Assembly (NCBI RefSeq): GCF_029227915.1
Contig: NC_079883.1
Span: 19,904,001-19,968,000 of the forward strand
Length of the DNA stretch: 64,000 bases
Direction: 5' to 3'
DNA from: Hydractinia symbiolongicarpus
Taxonomy: Eukaryota > Cnidaria > Hydrozoa > Anthoathecata > Hydractiniidae
The notes under the pieces are model-generated. The model saw only the letters and a list, made by a program, of their open reading frames with translations. It searched no databases and was not told the DNA's origin. A program made the position numbers and the translations under genes. Positions 1 through 10,594 of this stretch are shown here, piece by piece. The stretch's first letter is position 1; each line of letters opens with the position of its first letter.

Positions 1-2977
1 TCTTTTTTACGTAAGGTCGATAATTACTGGTCACTTTGGAATAAGAGCCCTGGTTAGGACAATAAATTAACAACAAGCGCTCAAGTCGAAAATTTCTTAC
101 AAAATATTTTTGTGACACCAGTTGTTATTAGTCTGCTCGAAAAGATCATGAGAAGATCATTGAACTTTGGTAATTCGATAAAATGAATTTGATTTTGATT
201 TTTTTTTGAAGCCTGGTCACGAGTGAAAATTATTTGTGATAACTTTCTGAGGTCGATGTTCACGCACGAAAAACATTTTGTAGACCAGAACGGATAAACT
301 AACAAAGCGTCGCAAATATGCAATTTTAAGTTGTTGTGTGATAATCTAAACTGAAAATTTACCGATCTTTGTAGGAAAAAAGGTTGTTGTGTTGTGAACG
401 TTTTTTAAAATATGTGGTAGGACAGAACATGTTTTCCGTGTGTGCACATTTGCCCTTACAGTATCATGTCACAATTAATTCACACGTACGCAGTATTCAT
501 TCTTTTTTATCCAGGCATAAAGTTCAGGTCTCGTGTCCCTGAGAAGATTCTCTCACTAAGTAACCCCGGTACTCCCCCCCATTCCTAGAGACCTCGATTC
601 CGACCTGAACTAGCCCTGTATTCGACGAAATATAATATGCCACACCAATTTTGAGCGAAAACAAATTTATTTAATAAAAGTCTGGAAAAAGTAGGGTTTT
701 TTGTGTGTTAAAGTCTACATATAGAAATGCACGAGATTTTTTCTAGAAGAGGTCCGCATATTTACTCAATCTAGCTATGAAGCGTGAAAGCAATGACAAC
801 GGTTTTTTACTAACAATTTTTGGCTAGTTGCCATGGTAACCCGTTAGGGTGCTGTTTCTACAGTTTTGATGTGCGTTTTTGCATTTTTTTAGACCTGTGC
901 ACAAAATAATAAAATATTATTTTTTTTAAAGTGTCCTTGGCTGTCACAAAATCTTGCGTTAGTCGCGGAAAGGACTAAAATGCAGGGATTCAATTCATAT
1001 TGAGGAGAATACTACTTTTCATTGAATTCTCAATTAAATTTTGTATCCTGAAAAGAATAGAAAAACATTTTCAAAATCTAAAATTTTCCGACGGGGTTTA
1101 CTTTGTAATGAATTTTGATCATCTTCGTTTTCTTTTATCGGAAAATTGTTCAATTACCGTGAACAATAATAGTTTATCACACACTTAGGGTTTAACAAAG
1201 GAAATACAAAACCCAAGCTTGTTATTACGAAAAGTTCAAAACCTTTTTCTTTCTGCATTCTCGGCATATACGCACACGCGCATCGTGAGCTACGCTAGCG
1301 AAGTAGACTTTCTTCGCGTTAATTTTCTGTGCTTCAGGGCACAAACCACACTTAAACAAAAACAAGCAATTTGAATACCGCCGTCGGCCATTAAACATAT
1401 CAGCGTAAGTTTAGGTGACAGGTCATCAAAATATTTTGCAATATCAAACGCTTTTACCGGTGCGTTTCGAGCAGACATGTATTGTAACAACCATGTTATA
1501 CCAATGATGAACAATTTTTAATCAATAATATAACAGCATCCGCTTCGCAAAGAACAATGTCTTATTTCTCACGGCTTTTGTCACGTCTCCACCTCCATTA
1601 GTTACAACAGCCGCTAAAAATGATCTTTTATTATCGGGGAATTTAGATTGCGTATTAGCGACTGCGACACAAGCTGTTTAACGGTTTACTAATCACCACG
1701 ATAGTGCAGGATTCATTCTATAGACATACACGGTTTTTACTCAAAGAAGAGGTAGTCGCTAACATGCAATCTTTTAATTTTATATACCACATACAGTAAA
1801 GTAAATCTAGTGCCGATTCCGTGTACGGTTCTTGACTATCGATCATTTTTCTTCAGGCTGTAGTGGAACTCTGGGTCTAATTTTGAAATGTTGTTAATAA
1901 TCTCTTAAGACTTGTGCAGCACCAGGGCAACCAAGAATTTTATGTTTTTATTCTCAACATTCCGCTGACAGTTATGACACCCCATCTTTCTGCCAATATG
2001 TACGCTGATGCAGATACATTCTTGCAATAATAAAGTCATTCTAGATAGTTTTCTTGTTGTTTTTCAGTGGTATCTTTTTCCGTAGGATGTGTCAAGACGA
2101 AATGTAGCGTTTTATTTAAAAATTCCTAAAAACACTTAGCTATAAAACGAAATAACAAGAAAACTATGTTCCGCGCCGCGTCTTAAAATGAGTAATAAAT
2201 AGTTCCCGAAATTGAAAATTGAAAAGTTTGATTATCGCGATTTTGGACTTAAAAATACATAGTTTAATTTTGCTGCATATCAACAGTGGAGAACCCGGGC
2301 GTGCAATACTTATCACATCATCTTAAGCTGAAACAATTTCTTTGACAGTGTTATGGGAACGCGCATTCCAAAAACATCATGTTCCCGAAATTGAAAATAC
2401 GGATTTTGTCTCGTTTTAGAGGTAAACGAGACACCCTTGATATGTATTAGATATATAACACTAGCGAGGATGTCCAGGTAACCATTTTTGCCCATTGATG
2501 TCTCAACATAGTGTTGCAAAGGAAGATAAAGCTATAGATCGTGCTGTCACGAAAACGGTTTTCGGTGCGGTTTAAAAGAGCAACTAAGACTTGCCTTGTT
2601 ATACTTGCAGAGGACATTCTGCTCTCCAAAAAAACTGTATTTTGTAGATAGATAAGTGATGTTGTTGGTGAAATTAGGTGAATTAAATGCGTTTTAGTTA
2701 ACATATCAAGGGCTTGCTCTCAGGGTCTATACCAACGTTTGACGGGGGTTTGGTAGGCGAAATAAATATTGATGTTCCCGAAATTGCAAATAGTTCACGG
2801 ATGCCACAAAGACATAAAATTATTTTAAATAATAATTCACTCAGAACAACAATTACGTTCTAATTGAAAATAACCCAACCAACCCGAGTTTTCATTGCCC
2901 AAGCTGTATTTAGAGATGAAAATAGTTGTTCCCTTGATTTTAATTTCGGGAACGTAGTGTCCAATTCATGAATCTGC
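1..2977. other. Non-coding AT-rich DNA, no gene supported
   Basis: No exon with both splice sites and a recognisable domain is visible. The longest minus-strand frame, 1290-1514 (74 codons), has two hydrophobic stretches and a basic tail, but I find no family resemblance and it could be chance. The right part (2.2-2.95 kb) carries the dispersed GTTCCCGAAATT motif listed separately. Otherwise I see only homopolymer runs and simple AT-rich sequence, as expected of intergenic or intronic DNA. Confidence 0.5.
2202..2953. repeat. Dispersed motif GTTCCCGAAATTGAAAAT, four copies
   Basis: The 18-mer GTTCCCGAAATTGAAAAT occurs at 2202 and 2381, with one change at 2775 (GAAATTGCAAAT). An inverted relative reads TTTAATTTCGGGAAC, ending at 2953. 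The last one forms a hairpin with GTTCCC at 2928-2933 and GGGAAC at 2948-2953. The spacing is irregular (about 180, 394 and 160 bp), so this is not a simple tandem array. It could be short terminal motifs of decayed elements or repeated protein-binding sites. Confidence 0.6.
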
Positions 2978-2980
2978 AAA

Positions 2981-3063
<83 letters not shown>

Positions 3064-3066
3064 ATA
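2978..3066. repeat. (TAAA)n microsatellite
   Basis: About 22 uninterrupted AAAT/TAAA tetramers. The array lies directly beside the left limit of the AT-rich Polinton-like fragment, whose first reading frame opens just to its right, so it may mark the truncation point of that element. Confidence 0.97.
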
Positions 3067-3112
3067 TAATATTCAAATCAAATACACCAAATTAAAGATT
3101 CACTTTCACATT

Positions 3113-3516
3113 TTTCAAGATAAGAAAACCGGTAGACTAGGCGAAAGGATTAAAAACCTCTTCTGTGAACAAGGTGTAACAAAAGTATCAATTATGACAG
3201 CCTTTGGTATGACGATTGATTTCCTCGTTAAAGCATTAACCGGTGGTAGATCAGAAACAGCAGCCAGTGGTGGAGGAGGTGATAAACCTAGTGGTAAAGG
3301 AGATGCCAAGGAATGGATAAAGAACAAGTTGAAAGCACACGCTGGCCTACTTGGTAAAGTAGCAGGAAAAGCAGCAGCAGCACTACCAGGTCCGTGGTCG
3401 CATGGATACTAAATAGAGCAAAGGATGCCATTGGATGGCTATCGCAAAATGTATGGGAACTTATTACAGGTATAGGTGTGTTAATCTATACACACTTTAT
3501 GACAAGAAGAAGATGA
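3113..3516 (+). pseudogene. Small Gly/Ala-rich membrane protein of a Polinton-like element, frameshifted
   Basis: The frame opens about 27 codons before the first ATG (3194) with recognisable coding sequence, so the 5' end is truncated by the microsatellite. Visible order: a short amphipathic start, a hydrophobic segment (AFGMTIDFLVKAL), a Gly/Ser/Lys linker, then an Ala-rich helix (GKVAGKAAAALPG). The annotated frame stops at 3412, but the sequence continues in another frame (VVAWILNRAKDAIGWL, then a second hydrophobic segment) to a stop at 3514-3516, so there is a frameshift near 3390. A related C-terminal piece occurs at 16265-16441 beside the same kind of neighbour. Its placement next to capsid genes suggests a virion or membrane role, which is inference; no biochemical function is known to me. 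Confidence 0.6.
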
Positions 3517-3524
3517 TAATCTAT

Positions 3525-4082
3525 CTAAAAAAGATACCACCATATTGAAAACACAGTAGTTATAGTTAATATTAAAGCTATTTTCTCTCCCTCATGAGTT
3601 ATTTCACCTATCGGTACTTCTGATTTTGTATTATCAGTAGTCTTCTTCTTTGAAATTGTAGGATCTGTCTTCTTTGGTGGTATAGGATCTGGTTTCTTTT
3701 TCGTTAGTGTAGTCGGATCTGGTTTCTTTTCTTTTGGTATAGGTTTTAGATTCGGTTTCTTTTCTGTATTAATTTTAAGATTAGTATCCAAGTCTGATTT
3801 CGAAGCCAGGATTTCATTATTATAATTATTAACTTTACCTATTCTAACGTTCATATCACTTGGTAACATATACACGTTCTTACCAACAACATAATCAACT
3901 TTACTTCTAGCATATTGTAGTGTATCCTGAAATCTTTTAACGTTTTCATTTCTCCATGTATTCTCCGAAACCACTATATTTTGTATGTATAGGTCCTTTG
4001 CTTTGATTTGTTGTAGGTATTTTCCACCACTTGATTCATAAAACCCTGATATTTTAGGATCGTATTTATAAATTTTATTCAT
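3525..4082 (-). CDS. Lys/Pro-rich tail-anchored protein of a Polinton-like element
   Basis: 185 codons, uninterrupted. The N-terminal 90 residues are mixed. They are followed by a repetitive Lys-Pro-Asp-Pro-rich stretch (units such as KKPDP, about residues 108-155) and a C-terminal hydrophobic segment (ALILTITTVFSIWWYLF) ending the protein, which is typical of a tail anchor. It converges with the small membrane gene on its left (9 nt between stop codons) and diverges from the 4103 gene with only a 20-nt gap, which must hold both promoters. The Pro-rich plus tail-anchor design recurs in the minus-strand fragment at 16423-16620, also convergent with the same small membrane gene. Function unknown; a membrane-linked structural or spacer role is a guess. 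Confidence 0.65.
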   Translation of the reverse strand: MNKIYKYDPKISGFYESSGGKYLQQIKAKDLYIQNIVVSENTWRNENVKRFQDTLQYARSKVDYVVGKNVYMLPSDMNVRIGKVNNYNNEILASKSDLDTNLKINTEKKPNLKPIPKEKKPDPTTLTKKKPDPIPPKKTDPTISKKKTTDNTKSEVPIGEITHEGEKIALILTITTVFSIWWYLF

Positions 4083-4102
4083 TATATTATATAACTCAGA
4101 AA

Positions 4103-4705
4103 ATGTATATTGTAATAGATGACATTTTAAAAGGTATAGATTTGCAAAAACCTATCGACAATAGAAATAATAGTCAAAGAATTGGTTTAGTTAGAGCGTG
4201 TTTGGTTTACACGTTTTACAACATTGAAGAAGACGAGAAGATGTATCTAAAAAATGATACACACATTATTGTTAAAAAAGGGTTCTATAGTATTAATGAT
4301 ATTATACGACATATCAGCAGTAGAATAAATTATAGTACATTAACTAGAAAATCTATAATTGGAAGTGGAATAAAAAAGTTTGATCACTATCTTCACAACA
4401 TATTAGGAGTAAATAATGATAATTCCGTTGATCTTCTTCTATCTAAAAAATCATTTACTTTCTCCACCGATGCTCTCTCTACAACAGATAACCTCCATAA
4501 TGGGATTCCATCCAATACCCTTCATACTGAATACACACTAAAAGATGTTTCATTTGGTGATACAATAATATTCGAGCCAACTAATGTTCAATACAAAACT
4601 ATAAGAAATGTTATAATAGATTATATTAAAGTTGAGCTACGAGATAATGACAGAAATATTATAAACAGTAATTTACCTATATCGGTTGTTCTTCATATTA
4701 TGTAA
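4103..4705 (+). CDS. Unrecognised protein next to the capsid gene, possible minor capsid protein
   Basis: 200 codons, intact. The predicted protein is rich in beta-type residues and has no membrane segment. Its stretch 'HIIVKKGFYSINDIIRHIS' resembles the kind of sequence found in proteins encoded beside major capsid genes in cnidarian Polinton-like elements, from general recall only. The gene lies 24 nt upstream of the capsid ORF start at 4730 on the same strand, so the two are probably co-transcribed. That context, the size and the predicted beta content make a single jelly-roll penton or other capsid accessory plausible, but I see no diagnostic motif. AT-rich codon use matches its left neighbours and differs from the PolB block that starts at about 5.09 kb. 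Confidence 0.5.
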   Translation: MYIVIDDILKGIDLQKPIDNRNNSQRIGLVRACLVYTFYNIEEDEKMYLKNDTHIIVKKGFYSINDIIRHISSRINYSTLTRKSIIGSGIKKFDHYLHNILGVNNDNSVDLLLSKKSFTFSTDALSTTDNLHNGIPSNTLHTEYTLKDVSFGDTIIFEPTNVQYKTIRNVIIDYIKVELRDNDRNIINSNLPISVVLHIM

Positions 4706-4729
4706 CTTTTTCTATTGTATAAATATATA

Positions 4730-5092
4730 ATGACAACCACAGGAGAAAATCTAAAACCTAATAGATCACTTAGAAATGCTTTTAGAATTAAAGGGAATAG
4801 ACAAAAAATTGCCGTCCCTAATAACCCAACTACTATTGGAGTAAATGAGATGTTAAATGTACGGTTTCCAAATTTAACGGATGTCATAGTTCCAGGAACA
4901 ACCAGATTAACATTTGATATTACTCTTAATTCAACCGATGATGTGAACAGAACATTGGTTAAAAATATTGGAAGTGCTATTATTAAGAAAAAAGATATAA
5001 AAATTGAGGGTAATGAAATACTTAGTATTGATGATAGTGACACACCTGACACATATTATGACCTATGGATGGCATATGCGGGGATAGGATGA
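4730..5092 (+). pseudogene. Major capsid protein, N-terminal fragment (Polinton-like, AT-rich lineage)
   Basis: About 112 codons of capsid-type sequence from ATG 4730. The central part (NVRFPNLTDVIVPGTTRLTF, then a conserved NRTLVKNIG stretch and ILSIDDSD) aligns by eye with the capsid pseudogene at 48.1 kb (VDIPNMGQNDVIFPGSLRL, then KRTIVSNIGKSLV and EIQSIDDY). The match runs to a shared Tyr-x-Asp-Leu-Trp at about 5067 and then stops; the last residues before the stop at 5090-5092 come from fused foreign sequence. This is therefore the first part of a double jelly-roll capsid gene cut at an element-to-element junction. No intact capsid could be made from it. Confidence 0.72.
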
Positions 5093-8000
5093 AAGGGTGG
5101 TACAACTGGTTTGTGGACATTGTTCCAAAGCCTATAAAAGAGGGAGTCAAGAGAACCTATGCAGCCTGCAAGCGTAAGGTGATGGAGCTCTATAAGAGGA
5201 CAGTCAATACGAGACCTACACTTCATGACGAGGTAGAAAAAAGAGGCCGAGGAAGACTACCTCGAGGATATCCAAAAACTATATTATCAGCCGGAGCAAG
5301 ACTATACACCTCAGGAACATAAGCATGCTCTCCACAGGACCTTTCGAAGTTTCCGCATTCCGGGTATAGGGGGAGCCGACGTCGACGGGTATATGGGGAT
5401 GGTGCGGCCCAACGTGAAAACATTGGTTGGGGAGCAGGTAGAAGATATGGGAGCAGCGAAGGTACAGTTGTCCCTATGGATCATGTGGAAGAAGAAAACA
5501 AACTCGAAGAAGGCTAACGACGAATACATTGAGACGATGAAGGCCTTTCCTACAGTTGAGTTGAGGGACAAGCACTATGGCTACTGCAAGGACCACGAGG
5601 CTATTAAAATCACGATGCCAAACGAGTCTGAAAAATGGTTATTCTACAGGGATGGCCAGATGCCTTTGCAATATATCCGGATTTTGAAAGCTTATTGATA
5701 CCAGTAGAAGATGCCAGGGAGACCAAGACAAAAAGGCTGAGTAAGCACGTACCATCTGGATGGTGCACATTCTCTAAATTCGCCTATGGGGATGTACCGG
5801 ACCCACAACAGTGTACCGTGGTAAGGACTGTGTAACCCGCTTCGTGGACCACCTAGAGGACGAGGTGAAGCGTCTATACTATACCTACCCGTAGCAACCC
5901 ATGCTACCTCTAACAGAGGTGTTAAAAAGGGAACATGACGAGGCATCGGAATGTCATATATGCTTAAAGCCGTTTGACGGCTGCGAAAATAACTGCAAAG
6001 TTCGAGACCATTGCCACTATACGGGGCTATATAGAGGCGCGGCGCATAACAGCTGTAACCTCAAATACAAGATACCTAGCCATATACCCGTCATCTTCCA
6101 CAATCTCTCCGGATACGACGCCCACTTTTTTATAAGGGAACTTGGCGAGAAGTACGACACCCAGGACATTGGGTGCATAGCAGAAAATACCGAAAAATAT
6201 ATCAGTTTCAACGTTAAAATCAAGGTACCACTTGCAGGTATGGGATATGGGGATAGAGATTCGGTTTATCGACAGCTGTAGGCTTATGTCATCCAGCCTG
6301 GACAAATTGGCAAGCGACTTAATCGGGACAAATGCCGCTGGTATGAGATGTTATCAGTGTGCAGATACCTGTCTTGAATTCCAGAGCATAGACACCGAGT
6401 ATGTGGCAAAATTTTGGCGAAAAATTGCGACTCGAATACCACGAAGCAACTTAAATGGGACCAGGTAAAGGCAAACGTACCATCCATGGCAAAATTCATC
6501 GACAAAGATGATACATTTCGATTAATGCTTTGAAAAGGCGTATACCCGTATGAATACATGGATGGATGTCAACGATTTGAGGAAGTGGAGCTACCTCCCA
6601 AGGAGGCATTCTACAGCAAACTGAACATGAAGGGTATCAGCGACAATGACTATGCCTATGCAAAAAAGGTATGGAATTGTATAACTCCAGAGGGTGACAA
6701 CGTTACCATGGGCGACTACCATGACATCTACCTGACCATAGACGTACTACTATTAGCCGACGTGTTTGAAAAATTCCTGGACGTGTACTTGACAAACTAC
6801 AAGCTTGATCCTGCGCACTTTTACAGTGCACCCGGCTTGGCATGGAAGGCAGCACTTAAGTACACAGGTATTAGGTTGGAGCTCCTTACGGATCCCAACA
6901 TGCTCCTGATGTTCGAGAAGGGTATCCGAGGAGGCATAACCCAGTCCGTACACCGGTATGACAAGGCAAATAACAAGTACATGGGAGACCAGTACGATCC
7001 AGAGGTTAAATCCTCCTACCTCCAGTACCTCGACGCGAGTAACCTCTACGAATACTCGATGCGTCAAGACCTGCCAACGGATGGCTTTAAATGGGTGTCA
7101 AACATCAAGGCATTTACAGAAAAGCGAATCGAGAAGCTCTTTATGGACAATAAGCATGGGTACATTATAAAAGTAGACATCGACTATCCCGAGAAGCTAC
7201 ACAACACACATAACGAGTTGCCGTTCTTACCCGAACGCACGACGGTCCACAAGGTCGGAAAACTAGTACGTAATTTGGAAAACAAGCGGAGGTACGTGGT
7301 ACATATTAGGGCACTCCACGAGGCCTTAAAGCATGAGCTTGAATTGAAGAAAGTGCTCAGGGTCATCCAGTTTAATCAGAAACCCTGGCTCAAGGGGTAT
7401 ATCGATCACAACACGAGGCTGTGAACAGCTGCCAAAAATGAGTTCGAGAAGGACTTCTACAAATTGATGAATTTAAACGCATTCGGCAAGACCATGGAGA
7501 AAATTAGGAACCACCGCAACATTCAGCTGGTCACCAACGAGGACAAGTACACGAAGCTTGTAATGAAACCAAATTTCAAGGGTGGAAACCGGTTCAGTAA
7601 GCGCCTACTAGGCGTTGAGATGGGCAAGACAGAGGTCAAGATGAACAAACCGGTGTACATTGGTCAGACAATCCTGGATCTGTCAAAAATGGTGATGTAT
7701 GAATTTCATTACGACTTCATGCAGCCCAAATACGGTAGCAAACTACAGCTCTGTTACATGGATACAGACTTCTTTGTGTACCATATACGAACAGAGGACT
7801 TCTACAGGGATATTAAGACACGCTTCGATGCGAGTGCCTATAATCCAGATGATAACAGGCCCCTCCCTGTAGGGAAGAACAAGAAAATCGTGGGTCTCAT
7901 GAAGGATGAGTTAAGTGGGAAAATCATGACCAAGTTCATCACCCTGAGGAACAAGTTATATGCCTACAAGAGTTTTACAAAAGAGGGCGGTGATCGCAAA

Positions 8001-8246
8001 GCGAAGGGCGTGAAGAGATGCGTGACCAAAAAGTCCATAACCTTCGATGACTATCAGCGGTGTTTGAAGGAGGGCGTTGACGTCTACAGAAGCCAGGTCT
8101 TGATTCAGAATAAGAGCTATCAGGTATACACCCAAGAGGTATCGAAGTTAGCCCTTAATAGGGCGGATGACAAACGGATCGTGCAACCAGACCAGATCAC
8201 AACACTTGCCCGTTGCCATTACCGCCTGGCGTCTACCCGTGAATAA
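5089..8246 (+). pseudogene. polB: Polinton protein-primed family B DNA polymerase, heavily interrupted
   Basis: Coding similarity runs through the whole interval in several frames. Landmarks in order: N-terminal region (GWYNWFVDIVPKPIKE, 5095 on); the ExoI-type DFES at about 5680; a Cys/His endonuclease VII-like insert (CHIC, VRDHCHYTGLYRGAAH, 5955-6060); ExoII FHNLSGYDAH (6098); ExoIII-type YHDIYLTIDVLLLADVF (about 6720); motif A YLDASNLYEYS (about 7030); motif B MNLNAFGKTME (about 7467); motif C YMDTD (about 7758). Frame changes occur near 5330, 5660, 5825, 6250 and 6500; in-frame stops include TAG near 5893 and TGA at 7422-7424. In intact elements this enzyme replicates the linear element genome. 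Here it cannot give a full protein. The N-terminal start (ATG 5089) lies directly at the junction with the foreign capsid fragment. Confidence 0.93.
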
Positions 8247-8549
8247 ATGGAGGTGTGTTTATTAATCGCTATATTTCTACCCTATGTCCTGATCGCTTAT
8301 GTTCTTTTTCGTTATAAACGACTACTAATAAAGATGTCTGATATCGCACGAGTATTCGACAATGCCTCTGCAGAATATGAACAGATAAAGAAATCCATCG
8401 ATAAACGCCAGGCTTTGAAAGAGGCCCTACGTAAGGGCAAAGGACATCTACTACCGAAAAAATGCACAGAAGGCTTTGTCGATAAGACGCACCCCTCAGG
8501 GAAGGTCAAAATCGGAATGATGCTTTTGTTACACTTGAAGGCTAATTAG
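8247..8549 (+). pseudogene. Small membrane protein after PolB, C-terminally altered
   Basis: The ATG follows the PolB stop codon directly (TAA then ATG with no gap). Residues 1-25 form one transmembrane segment, then comes a charged region with QALKEALRKGKGH and KCTEGFVDK. It is a clear paralogue of the minus-strand gene at 19286-19719, which shares MEVCL, MSDIA, FD-ASAE and the same QALKEALRKGKGH block. The right-hand relative continues for about 60 more residues after the CTEGF block, while this copy leaves the family after FVDK, so its end is truncated or frame-shifted. Function unknown. An internal Met (MSDIA) after the membrane segment could give a soluble form. Confidence 0.6.
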
Positions 8550-8591
8550 AAATTGTATACCGTTCTAGAAAGCCCAAGGCGGTACAACTAA

Positions 8592-9097
8592 TCAAATCGT
8601 TGGCCGGGAAGGGGTGGAAAAATTACAGGAAAAATCGAGGACAGAGATATGGCCTTGGCATTCCCCAATGATGAAATTGAGGATATGGACAACCAGCTCA
8701 TGGTATTGGGGGATGAAATTGAGGACAGGGATCGACAACTTGCAGTACAGGCCCAGGAAAATGCAAGGCTTCGAGAAAGGAATATACCCAATGCTCAGGA
8801 CCCCGCTAAAGACAACGTCATCATAATCCATAGAAAACATAGTGATCAGGATGACGAAGGATACCATTATCTTCCCTATTATTGCACGCGTGTTCAGAGG
8901 CGCAATATTAGTAAGAAGAGATCGTGGTTCAAGGATAACTACCCGGGGCGGAGGAGATTGTTGTCATCGACAACCCCAATGGGATACACGCCTTTAATCG
9001 ATTTGAAGAGGATTGACATGTAGAACGTTTCAGGAACCATTTCGGTCTTATCGACCTTACCCGGAATGATCTGGATGTTCCGGCACTAAAGGACTAG
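8592..9097 (+). pseudogene. Bro/coiled-coil DNA-binding-type protein, C-terminal part, broken
   Basis: Only the coiled coil (NDEIEDMDNQLMVLGDEIED and following heptads) and the conserved C-terminal domain (VIIIHRKHSDQDDEGYHYLP, YYCTRVQRRNI) are present. The N-terminal winged or Bro-type domain seen in the relative at 17775-18476 is missing. A frameshift after the NYPG residues and a TAG at 9021-9023 break the rest; the family sequence resumes (RFRNHFGLIDLTRNDL) and ends at the TAG at 9095-9097. The gene converges on the integrase; between the two stops lies a strong hairpin (9106-9135). Confidence 0.6.
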
Positions 9098-9105
9098 GCA
9101 GACGC

Positions 9106-9135
9106 TAATTTTCACTACTTGTAAGTAGTAAAAAT
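9106..9135 (+). terminator. Hairpin downstream of the left Bro-like gene
   Basis: AATTTTCACTACTT, a GT loop and AAGTAGTAAAAATT make a 14-bp arm with 13 pairs, starting about 10 nt after the Bro-like stop codon. It lies between two convergent genes. The right-hand homologous gene is followed by a hairpin at the same place with the same flanks (GCTAATTTT and AAAATTAT) but different inner arms. It is probably a transcript 3'-end element of the mobile element; the exact mechanism is unknown. Confidence 0.55.
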
Positions 9136-9155
9136 TATAGGTAAAATTGAGGGGT

Positions 9156-10160
9156 CTACCACTCTTTCATACCCTCTGGAGAGACCTGAACATCCTGCGG
9201 TACCTGCATGAGTTCTTCTGAAACGAAACTATGATCAGGCCCATCTTTCAAATAGTAAAAAACACGACCCGCTACGATACGATCCAACCAATACATTTTT
9301 CTGCTCCAGAAAGCATCCGTAGCACGCTGGCATCACAGTGTTCCTCTCCAGACCGTAGTAAATACAAGTACAAGCCATCGTCAGGTAGGAGCTTTTCCTC
9401 GGGTATATCAGCACTTTGTGCAAGCGGTACCTCTTCGAGCTTGATCGCTTTGTTGTGCTTTATACCAATCATAGCAGTCTTGGTATTGTTGAGACTTTTG
9501 ACAATGGTAACCTGTATGGTTTTTCACCTAAGTGGTACTAGCCTCCTCAGGAACTAGCTATTGCGCATCCTGAGGCTTAAAGAGCCTTTCCGCAAGTACC
9601 TTGAGGTACGACTCTACGAAGGCTGTGAACGTATGATGATACTTGGTAGTAGCCCGCTTGATCTCCACACCTTTGCCTTCTAGCAGCTTCGTTACATCCG
9701 ATTTGAATTCAGAACTATTGTCACATTGAAAGGTTTTAGGGTAGTGTAAAGGTCCCGCTTTGTAAATGTATTTAATCATATCCGCGACCTCGCTGGCTTT
9801 TTTGGTTCTTAGGGGTCTAGCTACCTTATACCTTGAGGCCACGTCAATGCCTGTCAGGATGTATTTATAGGTGCTACCATATATCTTGTTATGTGGCATG
9901 TAGAGTAGACCAAACTGATGCATCTCATTCGGTGTTGTAATGGTGAAGTGTAGATAATCAGTACGTTTTGGGCCTTTGATAGGTCGTAGCCACAAGAGTT
10001 GACGAGAGAACCAGTGGGTGGCCTTCTTTTTGGATAGACCACTCTCCTTCGCGAGCAATTTAATGGCCTTGCGCCCGGCACACAGATGTTCTGGGGTGTA
10101 GTAGATATTCCTTAGCTTTTCCGCCTCTTCTTCCGTAACGATATGTGATGCTTTTGACAT
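9156..10160 (-). pseudogene. int: Polinton retroviral-type integrase, frameshifted
   Basis: The first 200 codons (10160 down to 9558) are open. They hold an N-terminal helix-rich part and an rve-type catalytic core: FQCDNSSEF with Asp147 and AFVESY with Glu183, spaced D-x35-E as in retroviral integrases. At the place of the first catalytic Asp the sequence reads HQFGLLYMP, with Gly84 where related integrases carry Asp. The C-terminal third continues in other frames between 9558 and 9156: MIGIKHNKAIKLEEVPLA at 9418-9472, then GLYLYLLRSGEEH, and finally the FVSEELMQVP and MKEW end. The tail matches the separate fragment at 16565-17088. The frameshifts and the altered active-site residue suggest a dead enzyme. 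Its role was element integration. Confidence 0.88.
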
Positions 10161-10184
10161 GTTTATTATATGTCAAAAACGTTC

Positions 10185-10583
10185 TTACAGATACTTGTAG
10201 GCAATGAAGTCTAGCAGGGACAGGGAGTCCACAATGAAAGTAAGCTCGCCATCCTGTTGCTCTTTTAAGGGTGTATAATAGTCAGCCAATGTTAGAGCCT
10301 TCTTGTTTAAAGCTATATAGTATCTGTACATCTCGTCATCCAATTCACGAAGGCTTTTACCGGCCTTTATCTGCATCTCCCGTTGATCATTAAACCAGTC
10401 TAATTTAGCCTGCCTTTTTTGTATCCACTCTGCCTGGGCTGCTTGGAGCTTTTCCATGGCCTCATCGTGTCTTCTTCGTTCCGCTTCGCAATGCCTCGAA
10501 AGCTTACTAAATAGAAAGTTCGTGCCGCTGAATGCAAGGGCGTTTATGGCTGCGCCTGCTACGATGACAGCTATTGTCGCCAT
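10185..10583 (-). CDS. Conserved cnidarian Polinton-associated protein with N-terminal membrane segment
   Basis: 132 codons, intact. N-terminal hydrophobic segment (ATIAVIVAGAAINALAFSG), a Glu/Arg/Lys-rich amphipathic helix of about 60 residues (AERRRHDEAMEKLQAAQAEW and on), then a short region ending YYTPLKEQQDGE and a hydrophobic, Tyr-rich C-terminus (FIAYKYL). I recall the same layout, with SGTNFLFSKLS after the membrane segment, from uncharacterised proteins abundant in cnidarian genomes. No function is known to me. It lies between the integrase (24 nt to the integrase start) and the end of the capsid gene (stop 10595-10597, 11 nt away) on the same strand, so it is probably part of a capsid transcript and may be a virion membrane or scaffold protein. 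Confidence 0.7.
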   Translation of the reverse strand: MATIAVIVAGAAINALAFSGTNFLFSKLSRHCEAERRRHDEAMEKLQAAQAEWIQKRQAKLDWFNDQREMQIKAGKSLRELDDEMYRYYIALNKKALTLADYYTPLKEQQDGELTFIVDSLSLLDFIAYKYL

Positions 10584-10594
10584 CTCTCTTTATT

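Noticed and set aside
528-612. Inverted repeat GTTCAGGTC / GACCTGAAC
   Set aside because: Only 9 bp with a loop of more than 60 nt; not clearly above chance in this window.
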